DNA of 64,000 nt from Hyphomicrobiales bacterium (GTDB lineage: Bacteria; Pseudomonadota; Alphaproteobacteria; Rhizobiales; Xanthobacteraceae). Below, in pieces: positions 44,701 through 53,338 of the stretch (positions are counted from its first letter, which is position 1; each line of letters starts with the position of its first letter). The stretch covers positions 62,001 through 126,000 of the forward strand of contig JAKFYI010000031.1 of NCBI GenBank assembly GCA_021730985.1, written 5' to 3'. The position numbers and the translations under genes were made by a program. A model generated the notes under the pieces. That model saw nothing but the letters and a program-made list of their open reading frames with translations. It was not told where the DNA came from and made no database searches.

Positions 44701-47160
44701 CTCGGCGCGGCAATGACGCAGGCGTTTATTGAAGACGACAGTTTCTCCGGAAAATTGTCGTCACTCGCTGTAGAGGCCGTAGCCTTCGCAAACCCGGGCT
44801 ATGGGGGTGTGTTCTCAAATGAAGTGCCCCGCGGCCCACTCTTAAATATCGGAGTTGAAAGCGACGTAGTCGCAAATCTTTCAAGACTGGGAAGATATGC
44901 TTCTGGAGATTCAAACACGATCCATGGGGACCTTCATCCCACCTATGTAGAAGTGCAGAACCCCGTGTCACACAGGATTGCCCTGTATATTGAGTACGCA
45001 AAGCTATTACAGCAGGCGGGAATCGACGTATCGCATCTTCAATCGCTCAACGGGTTTGACTACGACTCAATTATTGCCAATGCGTTGATACAGAAAAACG
45101 GGGGCTATTCCTTTCTTGCTGGTGATGGATCAGACAATCTTATGGGAACCTCGGGCCGGGATATTATTCTTGGCGGCGACGGTGAAGACACCCTCCATGC
45201 TGGCCTCTTTGTAAGTGGAGTGGGTTTTATCGGCAGTGGAGCTGAGGATCGCCTTTATGGCGGGGCGGGAAACGACACCTATCACTTCTATTCCAATTCC
45301 AGCCACAACACGATCATCGAAAGCAGTGGTAGCGATACGATCGTTCTTCCTGCGGGCACAACGTTTGCCATTTCCCGTCACGGAGTTGATGTCTGGATTA
45401 CCTACGGTGCAGGTGGGTGGCAAAGTAGCAAGATCACCATTTCTAATTACGACGCCCGACCGGTTGAAAATATCAAGGTAGGAATCGGTGCCGCCGAAAC
45501 GATCTCCAGCTTGCTAAGTTTGCGCGACCATCCAGTCGATTTGAATGCTGCTAGCGTTACAGCTCAAGTCTCAGGCTCATCCTATAATGCGTCAAATGTC
45601 TTCGGCGTTGGGCTGGATGCAAATCTACCGAGCGGCACTGCCATATTTCGCGGCGCATGGAACCCATTTGCGTCCAACGGAGGAAACTTTTCCGGCGCCC
45701 CACTGTTCGCTGAAGCAAATTCAGACGGCATCGACGGAACCACGCAGGCCATCAATGGCTTCCGCGATCTCATCGGTACTGAACTTGGCGATCGTCTTGT
45801 CGGTGACGGCCAAGCCAATATTCTCTATGGCGGTGCGGGTGACGACTTGGTTCAGGCCGGTGGCGGGACTGACTCAATCATCGGCGGAGACGGTCATGGC
45901 AACGACACCTACGACGGCGGTGATGACATTGATACATTGACCTATTCAAGCACCCAGCTGGGCGTCATGGTCAACTTGACTTTGGCACAAGACCAGGCGA
46001 CCGGTTCGGAAATTGGCACTGACCAAATTCTTAACGTCGAGAACATCATCGGCGGGAGCGGGAACGACCAGATTATAGGCGACGCGAACTCAAACAATTT
46101 TTTTGGTGGGGCGGGTAATGACATCTTGAATGGTGGCCTGGGCACTGACACTGCGCTATTCAGCGGCACCCGATCTGACTACTTCATCAGGACAAGCCTG
46201 GATGGTTTGTCGCGACAAATAATTGACTTGCGCGACGGCGCTCCGGAAGGAACGGACATCGTTGTCAACCTGGAGATACTCCAATTTTCTGATAGTGCAA
46301 TTTACACCGATTTCACGAGATACCAGGACATCTATTCGATGCCCGGCTGGAATTCCCTATCCGGCGATTTCAATGGTGATGGCACGACAGATTTGCTCTG
46401 GAACAGCGGCGCAGCAGGAATCCTCGGCACATGGCTCATGGAGGACGGCGCAATATCGGACGGTTACGCGCTGAACTACAACATGCCGGGATGGAGCGCG
46501 CTGGCCGGTGACTTCAACGGGGACGGGACTGACGATCTCCTATGGAATAGCGGCGCGGATGGAATACTCGGCACTTGGTTGATGAAAGACGGAAAGATTT
46601 CGGACGGTTTTGCTCTCAACTACAACATGCCTGGATGGAAAGCCCTGGTCGGTGACTTCAACGGCGATGGAACCGATGACCTTCTTTGGAACAGCGGAGA
46701 GGCAGGCATCCTCGGAACGTGGCTGATGAAGGACGGAAAAATTTCCGACGGCTATGCCCTAAATTACAACATGCCGGGGTGGAGCGCTCTGGTGGGTGAT
46801 TTCAACGGAGATGGCACCGACGATTTGCTCTGGAAGAACGACAGAGCAGGTACGCTGGGCACATGGCTGATGAAAGACGGCAAGATTTTTGACGGATTTG
46901 CACTCAACCACGACATGCCTGGATGGAACGCTTCGGTCGGCGACTTTAACGGCGACGGTACGGATGATCTCTTGTGGCGCAACGATCTCGGGGCCACCGG
47001 TGCTTGGCTCATGAAAGATGGAAAGATCAACGGTGGCATTGACGCTGGCCTAACTGCGGACTGGTCGCCAATTTCACAGGGTGACTTCGATCAAAATGGC
47101 ACTGACGACGTGTTATGGCAGAATCAGGACGGCGTCGTTTCGACGTGGCTCCTTTTTTGA
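41788..47160 (+). CDS. Giant Calx-beta / lipase / RTX / FG-GAP mosaic protein
   Basis: A 1790-residue protein with no N-terminal signal. In order: a degenerate Calx-beta domain (1-114), four near-identical 115-residue Calx-beta repeats (115-574), a pre-peptidase-like beta domain (about 580-700), another Calx-beta (705-826), a class 3 lipase-like domain with GHSLG and nucleophile S971, RTX calcium-binding repeats (YGGAGNDTY near 1155, GGAGDDLVQAGGG near 1350, GGAGNDILNGG near 1447), and six FG-GAP/VCBS-like repeats with GDFNGDGTDDLLW (1518-1790). The end STWLLF fits a type I secretion tail. The lipase part is more AT-rich than its surroundings. It is probably secreted by a type I system, but no such genes are in the window. 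Confidence 0.85.
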   Translation: MPTNYSLTPDSTTRAEANTSITFTVTRSGSPLPIETLYASTLSDTATSGAGDYFGLVNQPINFNSNQLTATFSVTLRDDSLVENTEHFRVMIARNQSDGSAQALDISDIFIQDNDTAALPSLSVNDISVNENSGTATFTVSLSAASSQTVSVLYSTLVGSANAGGANTDYNGVVNQTLTFTPGQTSKSVTINLINDSIPEGTEFFDLLLESPTNATISDSTGRATILDTDTAALPSLSVNDISVNENSGTATFTVSLSAASSQTVSVLYSTLVGSANAGGANTDYNGVVNQTLTFTPGQTSKSVTINLVNDSIPEGTEFFDLLLESPTNATISDSTGRATILDTDTAALPSLSVNDITVNENTGTATFTVSLSAASSQTVSVLYSTLFGTANPGGAVTDYNGVVNQTLTFTPGQTSKSVTINLINDSIPEGTEFFDLLLESPTNATISDSTGRATILDTDTTPLPSLSVNDISVNENSGTATFTVSLSAASSQTVSVLYSTLFGTANPGGAVTDYNGVVNQTLTFTPGQTSKSVTINLINDSIPEGTEFFDLLLESPTNATISDSTGRATILDADTADTVPGTTSTTVNLTAGQWLSGKIDGAGLDGLAGDKDYYKVGLTAGHLYKFEGDASVSTSDTLNDIVIRLRDGNGNTLPVDKAANGAAPSFTFTPTTSGTYVLAVSADGVGDTWKAKTGDFQAKFTDVGTASTYSFGTSNKVVGESDGTVSFTLTRTNTVGNETVYVTTWQNWNGNGDYNFGDYTPKPGTNVTFLDGSTTATAPITVLITPDLSPEATQTFGLIATKTPGAMLSDAIATTSFTITDDDAVALAPGALWTGTAQQIFSVEGHDELVFLGNLSSAAYGSNNNSSYDVVNSHLKLLNEGSSDVTGINVAGGIYTNDRAAALVGRSADALFIAFRGTDNFGEDIHFSSNLSNVFQEHYTLFKPLFVSLNDYLDSTNGATINKIYVTGHSLGAAMTQAFIEDDSFSGKLSSLAVEAVAFANPGYGGVFSNEVPRGPLLNIGVESDVVANLSRLGRYASGDSNTIHGDLHPTYVEVQNPVSHRIALYIEYAKLLQQAGIDVSHLQSLNGFDYDSIIANALIQKNGGYSFLAGDGSDNLMGTSGRDIILGGDGEDTLHAGLFVSGVGFIGSGAEDRLYGGAGNDTYHFYSNSSHNTIIESSGSDTIVLPAGTTFAISRHGVDVWITYGAGGWQSSKITISNYDARPVENIKVGIGAAETISSLLSLRDHPVDLNAASVTAQVSGSSYNASNVFGVGLDANLPSGTAIFRGAWNPFASNGGNFSGAPLFAEANSDGIDGTTQAINGFRDLIGTELGDRLVGDGQANILYGGAGDDLVQAGGGTDSIIGGDGHGNDTYDGGDDIDTLTYSSTQLGVMVNLTLAQDQATGSEIGTDQILNVENIIGGSGNDQIIGDANSNNFFGGAGNDILNGGLGTDTALFSGTRSDYFIRTSLDGLSRQIIDLRDGAPEGTDIVVNLEILQFSDSAIYTDFTRYQDIYSMPGWNSLSGDFNGDGTTDLLWNSGAAGILGTWLMEDGAISDGYALNYNMPGWSALAGDFNGDGTDDLLWNSGADGILGTWLMKDGKISDGFALNYNMPGWKALVGDFNGDGTDDLLWNSGEAGILGTWLMKDGKISDGYALNYNMPGWSALVGDFNGDGTDDLLWKNDRAGTLGTWLMKDGKIFDGFALNHDMPGWNASVGDFNGDGTDDLLWRNDLGATGAWLMKDGKINGGIDAGLTADWSPISQGDFDQNGTDDVLWQNQDGVVSTWLLF
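42130..43509 (+). repeat. Four tandem 345-bp Calx-beta repeats
   Basis: Four copies with an exact 345-bp period begin near 42130, 42475, 42820 and 43165. They are nearly identical in DNA as well as protein. Copies 1 and 2 share LVGSANAGGANTD, copies 3 and 4 share LFGTANPGGAVTD, so the array probably grew by recent duplication and homogenises by recombination. Copy number may vary among strains. Confidence 0.9.
46339..47157 (+). repeat. Six tandem FG-GAP/VCBS-like repeats, 144-bp period
   Basis: Repeats begin at 46339, 46483, 46627, 46771 and 46915 with an exact 144-bp period (48 residues); a sixth, degenerate copy starts at 47050 after a shorter 135-bp unit. Each carries MPGW, GDFNGDGTDDLLW and GTWLMKDGKI. 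The Asp-rich loop is a calcium-binding pattern of beta-propeller blades, so the C-terminus may form a propeller. Confidence 0.88.
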
Positions 47161-47164
47161 AATG

Positions 47165-47187
47165 GTCTCCCCGCAAGCGAGGAGAGG
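47165..47187. repeat. CTCCCCGC hairpin repeat, right flank of giant gene
   Basis: TCTCCCCGCAAGCGAGGAGAGG begins 4 bases after the giant gene's stop and matches the family at 41551 and 15067. CTCTCCGC and GCGGAGAG form a second small hairpin further on (around 47222-47244), close to the start of the next gene. Confidence 0.5.
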
Positions 47188-47248
47188 GAGCAGACCTTGC
47201 CCGGAGCGGCACGGTGCTTCACTCTCCGCAAAACGGCGGAGAGACTTC

Positions 47249-48082
47249 ATGCCCATCGACTACGAGGCCGAATACAACAACCGCGCACGGGTGCCGGAGC
47301 ATCCGCAGATTTTCGAACGCTGGCAGCGTGACGGCGATGCCTACCGGGCGCAGGCCCAGGCCGAAGGCCGCGCCGAACTCGGTCTGCGGTTCGGCCCGAC
47401 GCCGCGCCAGACTATCGACGTGTTCGCGCCGAAGGGCGCCGCCGCCCCCACGCCACTCGCCCTGTTCATTCACGGCGGCTACTGGCGCTCGCTCGATCCG
47501 TCGATGTTCAGCCATCTGGCGCGCGGCCTGAACGCGCACGGCGTCACTGTCGCGGTCTCCGGCTACGATCTCGTCCCGCAGGTCTCGATCGCCGACATCG
47601 TCGCGCAGTCCCAGGCAGCCTGCGTGTTTCTCTCCAAGAAGTTCGGCAAGCGCATCATGGTGAGCGGCCACTCGGCGGGCGGGCATCTGGCCGGCTGCAT
47701 GCTCGCCACCGACTGGGCCAAGCTCGGCGCGCCCGCCGATCTGGTGCCCGCGAGCTACGCGATCTCCGGGCTGTACGATCTCGCGCCGCTGCTGCATCTG
47801 TCAGGCAACGCCGAGTTCAAGCTCACCGAAGCGAGCGCGAAGGCGATCTCGCCGCTGTTCTGGCCGGCGCCGAAGGGCAAGGTGTTCGACGCCGTGGTCG
47901 GCGGCATCGAATCGTCGGAATTCCTGCGGCAGAGCAAAATCATCGCCGAAGCCTGGGCCAACGGCAACGAGACGCGATACGAAGCGGTCCCCGGCATGAA
48001 CCACTTTACCGTCATCGATGCGATGGCCGATCCCGGCAGCGCGATGACCAGGCGGCTCGCCGAACTGAGCAAGCTGACCTAA
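47249..48082 (+). CDS. Alpha/beta hydrolase, kynurenine formamidase / BD-FAE-like
   Basis: A 277-residue alpha/beta hydrolase. The oxyanion motif LFIHGGYWRS (HGG-W) and the nucleophile elbow SGHSAGGHLAG are those of the hormone-sensitive-lipase-like kynurenine formamidase group; the His is in PGMNHFTVID. The N-terminal DYEAEYNNRARVPEHPQIFERW is typical of this group in rhizobia. Substrates may be N-formylkynurenine or small esters. ATG 47249 follows GGCGGAGAG; an in-frame extension to 47081 overlaps the giant gene. The stop overlaps the convergent TauE stop by 4 bases. Confidence 0.82.
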   Translation: MPIDYEAEYNNRARVPEHPQIFERWQRDGDAYRAQAQAEGRAELGLRFGPTPRQTIDVFAPKGAAAPTPLALFIHGGYWRSLDPSMFSHLARGLNAHGVTVAVSGYDLVPQVSIADIVAQSQAACVFLSKKFGKRIMVSGHSAGGHLAGCMLATDWAKLGAPADLVPASYAISGLYDLAPLLHLSGNAEFKLTEASAKAISPLFWPAPKGKVFDAVVGGIESSEFLRQSKIIAEAWANGNETRYEAVPGMNHFTVIDAMADPGSAMTRRLAELSKLT

Positions 48083-48870
48083 AACCAATACCGCCAGGCG
48101 AACGTTGCCGTCAGCACCACGCCCATGCCGACAACGGCGGCGCGCATCGCAGCGGGCGGCACGACGCGCGCAAGCTGACCGGCAATCAGCCCGCCAAATA
48201 CCGCGCCCGCCATCATGGCCAGCGCCGGGCCCCAGGACACGATGCCGCCCCAGGTGAACACCACCGCCGCCACGCTGGTGTTGATTGCTACGAGGACGTT
48301 CTTGATCACATTGGCGGAGCGGTAGTCGCCTCGCGTGGCAACCGACAGCACGCCCAGCACCATCACGCCGAGGCCCGCGCCAAAATAGCCGCCGTACACC
48401 ATGATCGGCAGCATCGGCGCGCTGGTCGCGCCGAGACCCGGCTCCGCGCCGCCCCGCCGGAGCGACCGCAACCGGAACCAAGCAGATAGCTGCGGTGAAA
48501 ACGCAAGCAGGATCGTCGCGAACCCCAGCAGCAACGGCACCAGGATCTCGAATGTGCGTCCGGGCGTGAAAACCAGCAGCGTCGCTCCGATGGCGGAGCC
48601 CAGCGCCGATGCCGCAAGCAGGCCGAACAGCAAACGATTGGCGGGCGGCAGCAACGCACGCTCAGTCGCCACCACCACGACATTGGCCGGGATGAGAGAA
48701 AACAGGTTGCACGCGGCCGCGTTGACCGGCGGCAGGCCGGCCGCGAGCAGCACCGGAAAGGTGATGAGCGATGCGCCGCCGATCAACCCGGACAGGATAC
48801 CGCCGCCGACGCCCGCAGCGAACAACATGAGGATGGTTGGAAGGTCCACTAGCGGCTGCCGCACCCACAA
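48079..48870 (-). CDS. Sulfite exporter TauE/SafE family membrane protein
   Basis: A 263-residue protein with about eight helices in two halves, each starting with the Gly-rich pattern of the family (AAGVGGGILSGLIGGASLITFPVLLAAGLPP and GGYFGAGLGVMVLGVL). Members export sulfite, sulfoacetate or other organic anions. The gene stands alone in the reverse direction; its upstream side is an intergenic palindromic repeat. Confidence 0.86.
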   Translation of the reverse strand: MWVRQPLVDLPTILMLFAAGVGGGILSGLIGGASLITFPVLLAAGLPPVNAAACNLFSLIPANVVVVATERALLPPANRLLFGLLAASALGSAIGATLLVFTPGRTFEILVPLLLGFATILLAFSPQLSAWFRLRSLRRGGAEPGLGATSAPMLPIMVYGGYFGAGLGVMVLGVLSVATRGDYRSANVIKNVLVAINTSVAAVVFTWGGIVSWGPALAMMAGAVFGGLIAGQLARVVPPAAMRAAVVGMGVVLTATFAWRYWF

Positions 48871-48871
48871 C

Positions 48872-48984
48872 TGTCATCATCCGCGAAAGCGGATGATCCA
48901 GTACCCACAGAACGCGGCGAGTGAGACGAGTTCGTCATTCGATAGGTCGGTGCTTACTGGATGCCCGCTTTCGCGGGCATGACA
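48872..48984. repeat. Intergenic repeat with GTCAT...ATGAC ends
   Basis: This 113-bp element begins TGTCATCATCCGCG and ends CGCGGGCATGACA, with internal hairpins CATCCGCGAAAGCGGATG and ATGCCCGCTTTCGCGGGCAT. The central part TCGGTGCTTACTGGAT is repeated in the element at 50342-50458. It is of a type scattered through Bradyrhizobium-like genomes. Confidence 0.75.
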
Positions 48985-49014
48985 CCACAACTACCAAACG
49001 ATCATGCCACCCAA

Positions 49015-50235
<1,221 letters not shown>

Positions 50236-50341
50236 GGGGAACTCCTGCATGAATTTGTTCGGGCCATCCTAGCTGCTTCAATCCCAGCCGTCATTCCGGG
50301 ACCGCATGCGAATTGGACCGGATTCGGTGCCGCCCCGCTTG

Positions 50342-50458
50342 CTGTCATCCCGGCCGAGCCATAAGCGCGTAAACGCGCGTCTTCGACGCGCTATGGCGAG
50401 AGCCGGAATCCAGCAAACACCGGTGCTTACTGGATCCCCGCTTTCGCGGGGATGACAG
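50342..50458. repeat. Intergenic repeat with GTCAT...ATGAC ends
   Basis: A 117-bp element within the 351-bp gene-free stretch 50236-50586. It begins TGTCATCCCGG, ends GGGGATGACAG and shares GGTGCTTACTGGAT and CCCGCTTTCGCGGG with the element at 48872-48984. Inside, AGCGCGT/ACGCGCT make a further hairpin. After it, 50530-50570 carries a short GCATCCCCGCTCGCGCGGGG stem. No gene is visible in the rest of the gap. Confidence 0.75.
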
Positions 50459-50586
50459 CCAATATGCCGACAGACTTGCCCGCCGCCAGCCATGGCCGGA
50501 CGCGGCAGCCCGCGATGCCATTTTGCAGCCCTGCATCCCCGCTCGCGCGGGGACGAACCGGGGAATTGAGTTAAGTTGCTCCCTCC

Positions 50587-51051
50587 ATGCGGAAACTGCT
50601 CCTCCTCACCCTTTGTTTCCTCGGCGGCGCGATCGTCACCTATCTGGCGGTGGTGGGCGGGCTGCTGTGGCACGCGCAGGCCAATCAGCTCGCCGACCCT
50701 GGCGGCGGCATGACCATGGGCATCGTCTTCGTCATCGGACCGATCGCGGCGGTGCATGGCGGCCTGATCGCGGCACTTGCGATCCCGGGCTGGCTGCGGC
50801 GGCGCAACCGCCGGCCTTCGGCAGCGGCGGAACCGAAGCCCTGGACGCCGAAGACGCGCGCCGTCGTGGCCGCGGTGAGCGCCGGCCTCGCCGCCTTCGC
50901 CGTTGTCTGGCTCGCAACGCGCATCCCGCAGATGTCGTTCCGCACCTACGCGGCGGCGCTGGTGGTCAGCCTGTCGCCTTACGGGTTCGGCTTCGCGGCC
51001 GCCGCGATCGCCGCCATGCTGGTGCTGCGCAACGCGCAGCCCACCAAATAG
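50587..51051 (+). CDS. Small membrane protein, unknown
   Basis: A 154-residue protein with four hydrophobic segments: the N-terminal MRKLLLLTLCFLGGAIVTYLAVVGGLLW, MGIVFVIGPIAAVHGGLIAALAIPGW, VVAAVSAGLAAFAVVWLA and the last SLSPYGFGFAAAAIAAMLVL, with a basic-polar loop (RRRNRRPSAAAEPKPWTPK). I do not recognise a family. It ends 9 bases before the EamA transporter and is probably co-transcribed with it. Confidence 0.6.
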   Translation: MRKLLLLTLCFLGGAIVTYLAVVGGLLWHAQANQLADPGGGMTMGIVFVIGPIAAVHGGLIAALAIPGWLRRRNRRPSAAAEPKPWTPKTRAVVAAVSAGLAAFAVVWLATRIPQMSFRTYAAALVVSLSPYGFGFAAAAIAAMLVLRNAQPTK

Positions 51052-51060
51052 CGAGGACGC

Positions 51061-51975
51061 GTGCCGCCGTTCCGCAATCCTTTCCTGGCCCGCTGGACGG
51101 CAATGACCACGCCCGCGCGCGCCATTCTACTGGTCTCCGCCGGATCGATGATGCTGGTGGCGATGGCGCTGGTCATCAAGCATCTCGGCACGCGCATCCC
51201 CGTCGCCGAGACATTGTTCTTCCGCTCCGCGGTCGGCTTCCTGTTCGTGCTGCCGTTCTTCTGGCGAAACCCGATGGAGCCGCTGCGCACCAAGCGGCCC
51301 GGCGCGCACCTGCTCCGCGGCTTCGTCGGCACCATGGGCAACCTGTGCTTCTTCTGGACCGTGACGCACATGCTGCTGGCCGACGCCGTGGCGCTGCAGT
51401 TTTCGCGGCCGCTGTTCATGCTGCCGCTCGCGGTGCTGTTCCTCGGCGAGCAGCCGGACCTGCGACGCTCGCTGATCGTGATGACCGGCTTCATCGGCAT
51501 TCTGGTCTATGCGCGGCCGTTCACCGCGGGCTTCGATCCCGGCGCGCTGGTCGGCGCAGCCGGCGCGGTGTTCTCCTGCTGGGTGGTGATCTGCATCAAA
51601 TGGCTGGCGCGGACCGAGCCGACCCGCGTCATCATGTTCTACTACTCGCTCTGGACCGCGGCGCTGTCCGCGATCCCGGCGCTGATCTGGTGGGTGACGC
51701 CGACGCCGATCGAGCTTGCGATGCTGATCGGCGTCGGCGTGCTCGGCATCTACGGCCAGGGGCTGGTGACCCACGGCTACACGCTGGCGGAAGCCGGCGT
51801 GCTGGTCACGCTGGACTATTCCCGCGTCATCTATGCCGCGATCCTCGGCTATCTGCTGTTCGGCGAAGTTCCCGGCCCGTGGAATTTCGTCGGCATGGCG
51901 CTGATCATCGCGGCGTCGCTCTACCTCGTGATGATCGAGCGCAGGCCGAAGCCGCCGGCCGTGGCGGAGCCCTGA
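51061..51975 (+). CDS. EamA family (DMT) transporter
   Basis: A 304-residue protein with ten helices and two EamA repeats; the first has RAILLVSAGSMMLVAMALVIKHLG and AVALQFSRPLFMLPLAVLFLGEQP, the second VTLDYSRVIYAAILGYLLFGEVPG. The drug/metabolite superfamily moves amino acids, nucleosides or drugs. The GTG at 51061 has GAGGACGC in front; ATG at 51103 is the alternative start. It follows the small membrane protein closely. Confidence 0.85.
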   Translation: MPPFRNPFLARWTAMTTPARAILLVSAGSMMLVAMALVIKHLGTRIPVAETLFFRSAVGFLFVLPFFWRNPMEPLRTKRPGAHLLRGFVGTMGNLCFFWTVTHMLLADAVALQFSRPLFMLPLAVLFLGEQPDLRRSLIVMTGFIGILVYARPFTAGFDPGALVGAAGAVFSCWVVICIKWLARTEPTRVIMFYYSLWTAALSAIPALIWWVTPTPIELAMLIGVGVLGIYGQGLVTHGYTLAEAGVLVTLDYSRVIYAAILGYLLFGEVPGPWNFVGMALIIAASLYLVMIERRPKPPAVAEP

Positions 51976-51998
51976 CGATCCGGGCGCGCGTGACCGGC

Positions 51999-53225
51999 TC
52001 AGGCGGGAACCGGGTCTCGCCGATCCTTGTCGAGCAGGTGGCCTGCCCGCGAATTACCGGCCCAGGTTTTCGAGAGCGCCAATGCCATTAAAATCAAAAC
52101 CAGCGGCAGCAAAGCCGGCTTGAACCAGAATTTGGTCAGCTGGAAGATCGAGCCCACCGCGCTGTTGCTTCCCATCAACACCAGGACCGCGGCGGCCGCG
52201 ATCCACCACGGCCGCGCCGATCCTTCGAACAGATGCATGGCGATGACGACCGCGCAGGGCAGCGCGACGATCGTGTAGGTCAGGCCTTCCGCGCGCGGAT
52301 TGAACAGGCACATGTAGCTGGCCGCAAGGACCATCACCGACAGCGCGCGCGCGTTGGGCGGCAGTTTGAAATACAGCCAAAGCGCCGTTGTCCAAGTTGC
52401 GAGCGCCGCGACAACGCGAACGATTTTCTCGGGCGCCGCCGGGATCGTCCAGCCCAGACGCGTCGAAATCGCGGTGAAATCCGAAGCGCCGGCGAAGTTT
52501 TCGGACACCGACATCAGCGTGCGTGCGAAATCCTGGTACAGGCCAATGACGTATTGCATGTCCGCCACGGCGAACGGCAGCGCGAGCGCCCAGACGATGC
52601 CGCCCGCCAGTGCCGGGATCGCCAAGGGGCTCAGTCCGCCGATCAGAAGAATGACCACCATCGCCAGCGGCTTGAGCAGAATGGCGATGCCGGTCCAGAA
52701 CACCAGGGCCAAGGTCTCGCGCCGGAATGCGCTGAGGATCGCCAGCCAGCAGGCCGCGCCGAGATGGATGTTGGCCTGGCCGTTCAGGACACCGCCCGCG
52801 ATCAGGGGAATCGCAAGAGCAAATGCGATCGACAGGACGCGGAGCCGAAGGCTGCGTTCAAGGCCCGAGCATTGCGACCACGCCGCATAGGTCACCAGAG
52901 CCCAACCGGCGGCCTTCCAGGCGGCGTCGCCGAGGCGCGCACCCATCCATTCGAACGGCAGATACAGCACCGCAAAACCCGGCAGATACAGAAATCCCAT
53001 CAGGTGCGGGCCGGCATCGCTGGCCGGATAGAACAGCGCGGCCTGCCAAAAGGCCTCGCTCGCCATGCGGTAGATGACCGTGACGTTCTGATTGTTGGAA
53101 CTGAAAAGCGTGTAGCCGATCGCCGCGGCGAGCGTGACGCCCCACGCGACAAGACCGATCCACGTCACACGTTCGAGAAGCCGCCCCGATCGCCCCGTGG
53201 CCCGCTTTGATGTGAGCGAAGCCAT
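51999..53225 (-). CDS. GT87-like multi-helix membrane glycosyltransferase (DUF2029-like)
   Basis: A 408-residue protein with about ten helices. The pattern of the first helix followed by VIYRMASEAFWQAALFYPASDAGPHLMGFLYLPGFAVLYLPFEWMG, then the lipid-like run NGQANIHLGAACWLAILSAFRRE and LLKPLAMVVILLIGG, is that of the GT87 / DUF2029 family, which transfers mannose-like sugars from polyprenyl donors in the periplasm. I start at 53225 (MASLTSKRATG); a much longer frame upstream overlaps the GGDEF-EAL gene. Function is assigned at family level only. Confidence 0.72.
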   Translation of the reverse strand: MASLTSKRATGRSGRLLERVTWIGLVAWGVTLAAAIGYTLFSSNNQNVTVIYRMASEAFWQAALFYPASDAGPHLMGFLYLPGFAVLYLPFEWMGARLGDAAWKAAGWALVTYAAWSQCSGLERSLRLRVLSIAFALAIPLIAGGVLNGQANIHLGAACWLAILSAFRRETLALVFWTGIAILLKPLAMVVILLIGGLSPLAIPALAGGIVWALALPFAVADMQYVIGLYQDFARTLMSVSENFAGASDFTAISTRLGWTIPAAPEKIVRVVAALATWTTALWLYFKLPPNARALSVMVLAASYMCLFNPRAEGLTYTIVALPCAVVIAMHLFEGSARPWWIAAAAVLVLMGSNSAVGSIFQLTKFWFKPALLPLVLILMALALSKTWAGNSRAGHLLDKDRRDPVPA

Positions 53226-53338
53226 TCCACGCAACAAATTCGCGTTAGTCCCGACGGACAGCAATAGTGGACATATTCGCTGTCTGCAAATGCCGCCGGA
53301 GCGGCCGATTGTCGCCCGCGAACGCCTGGCTTCCGCCG

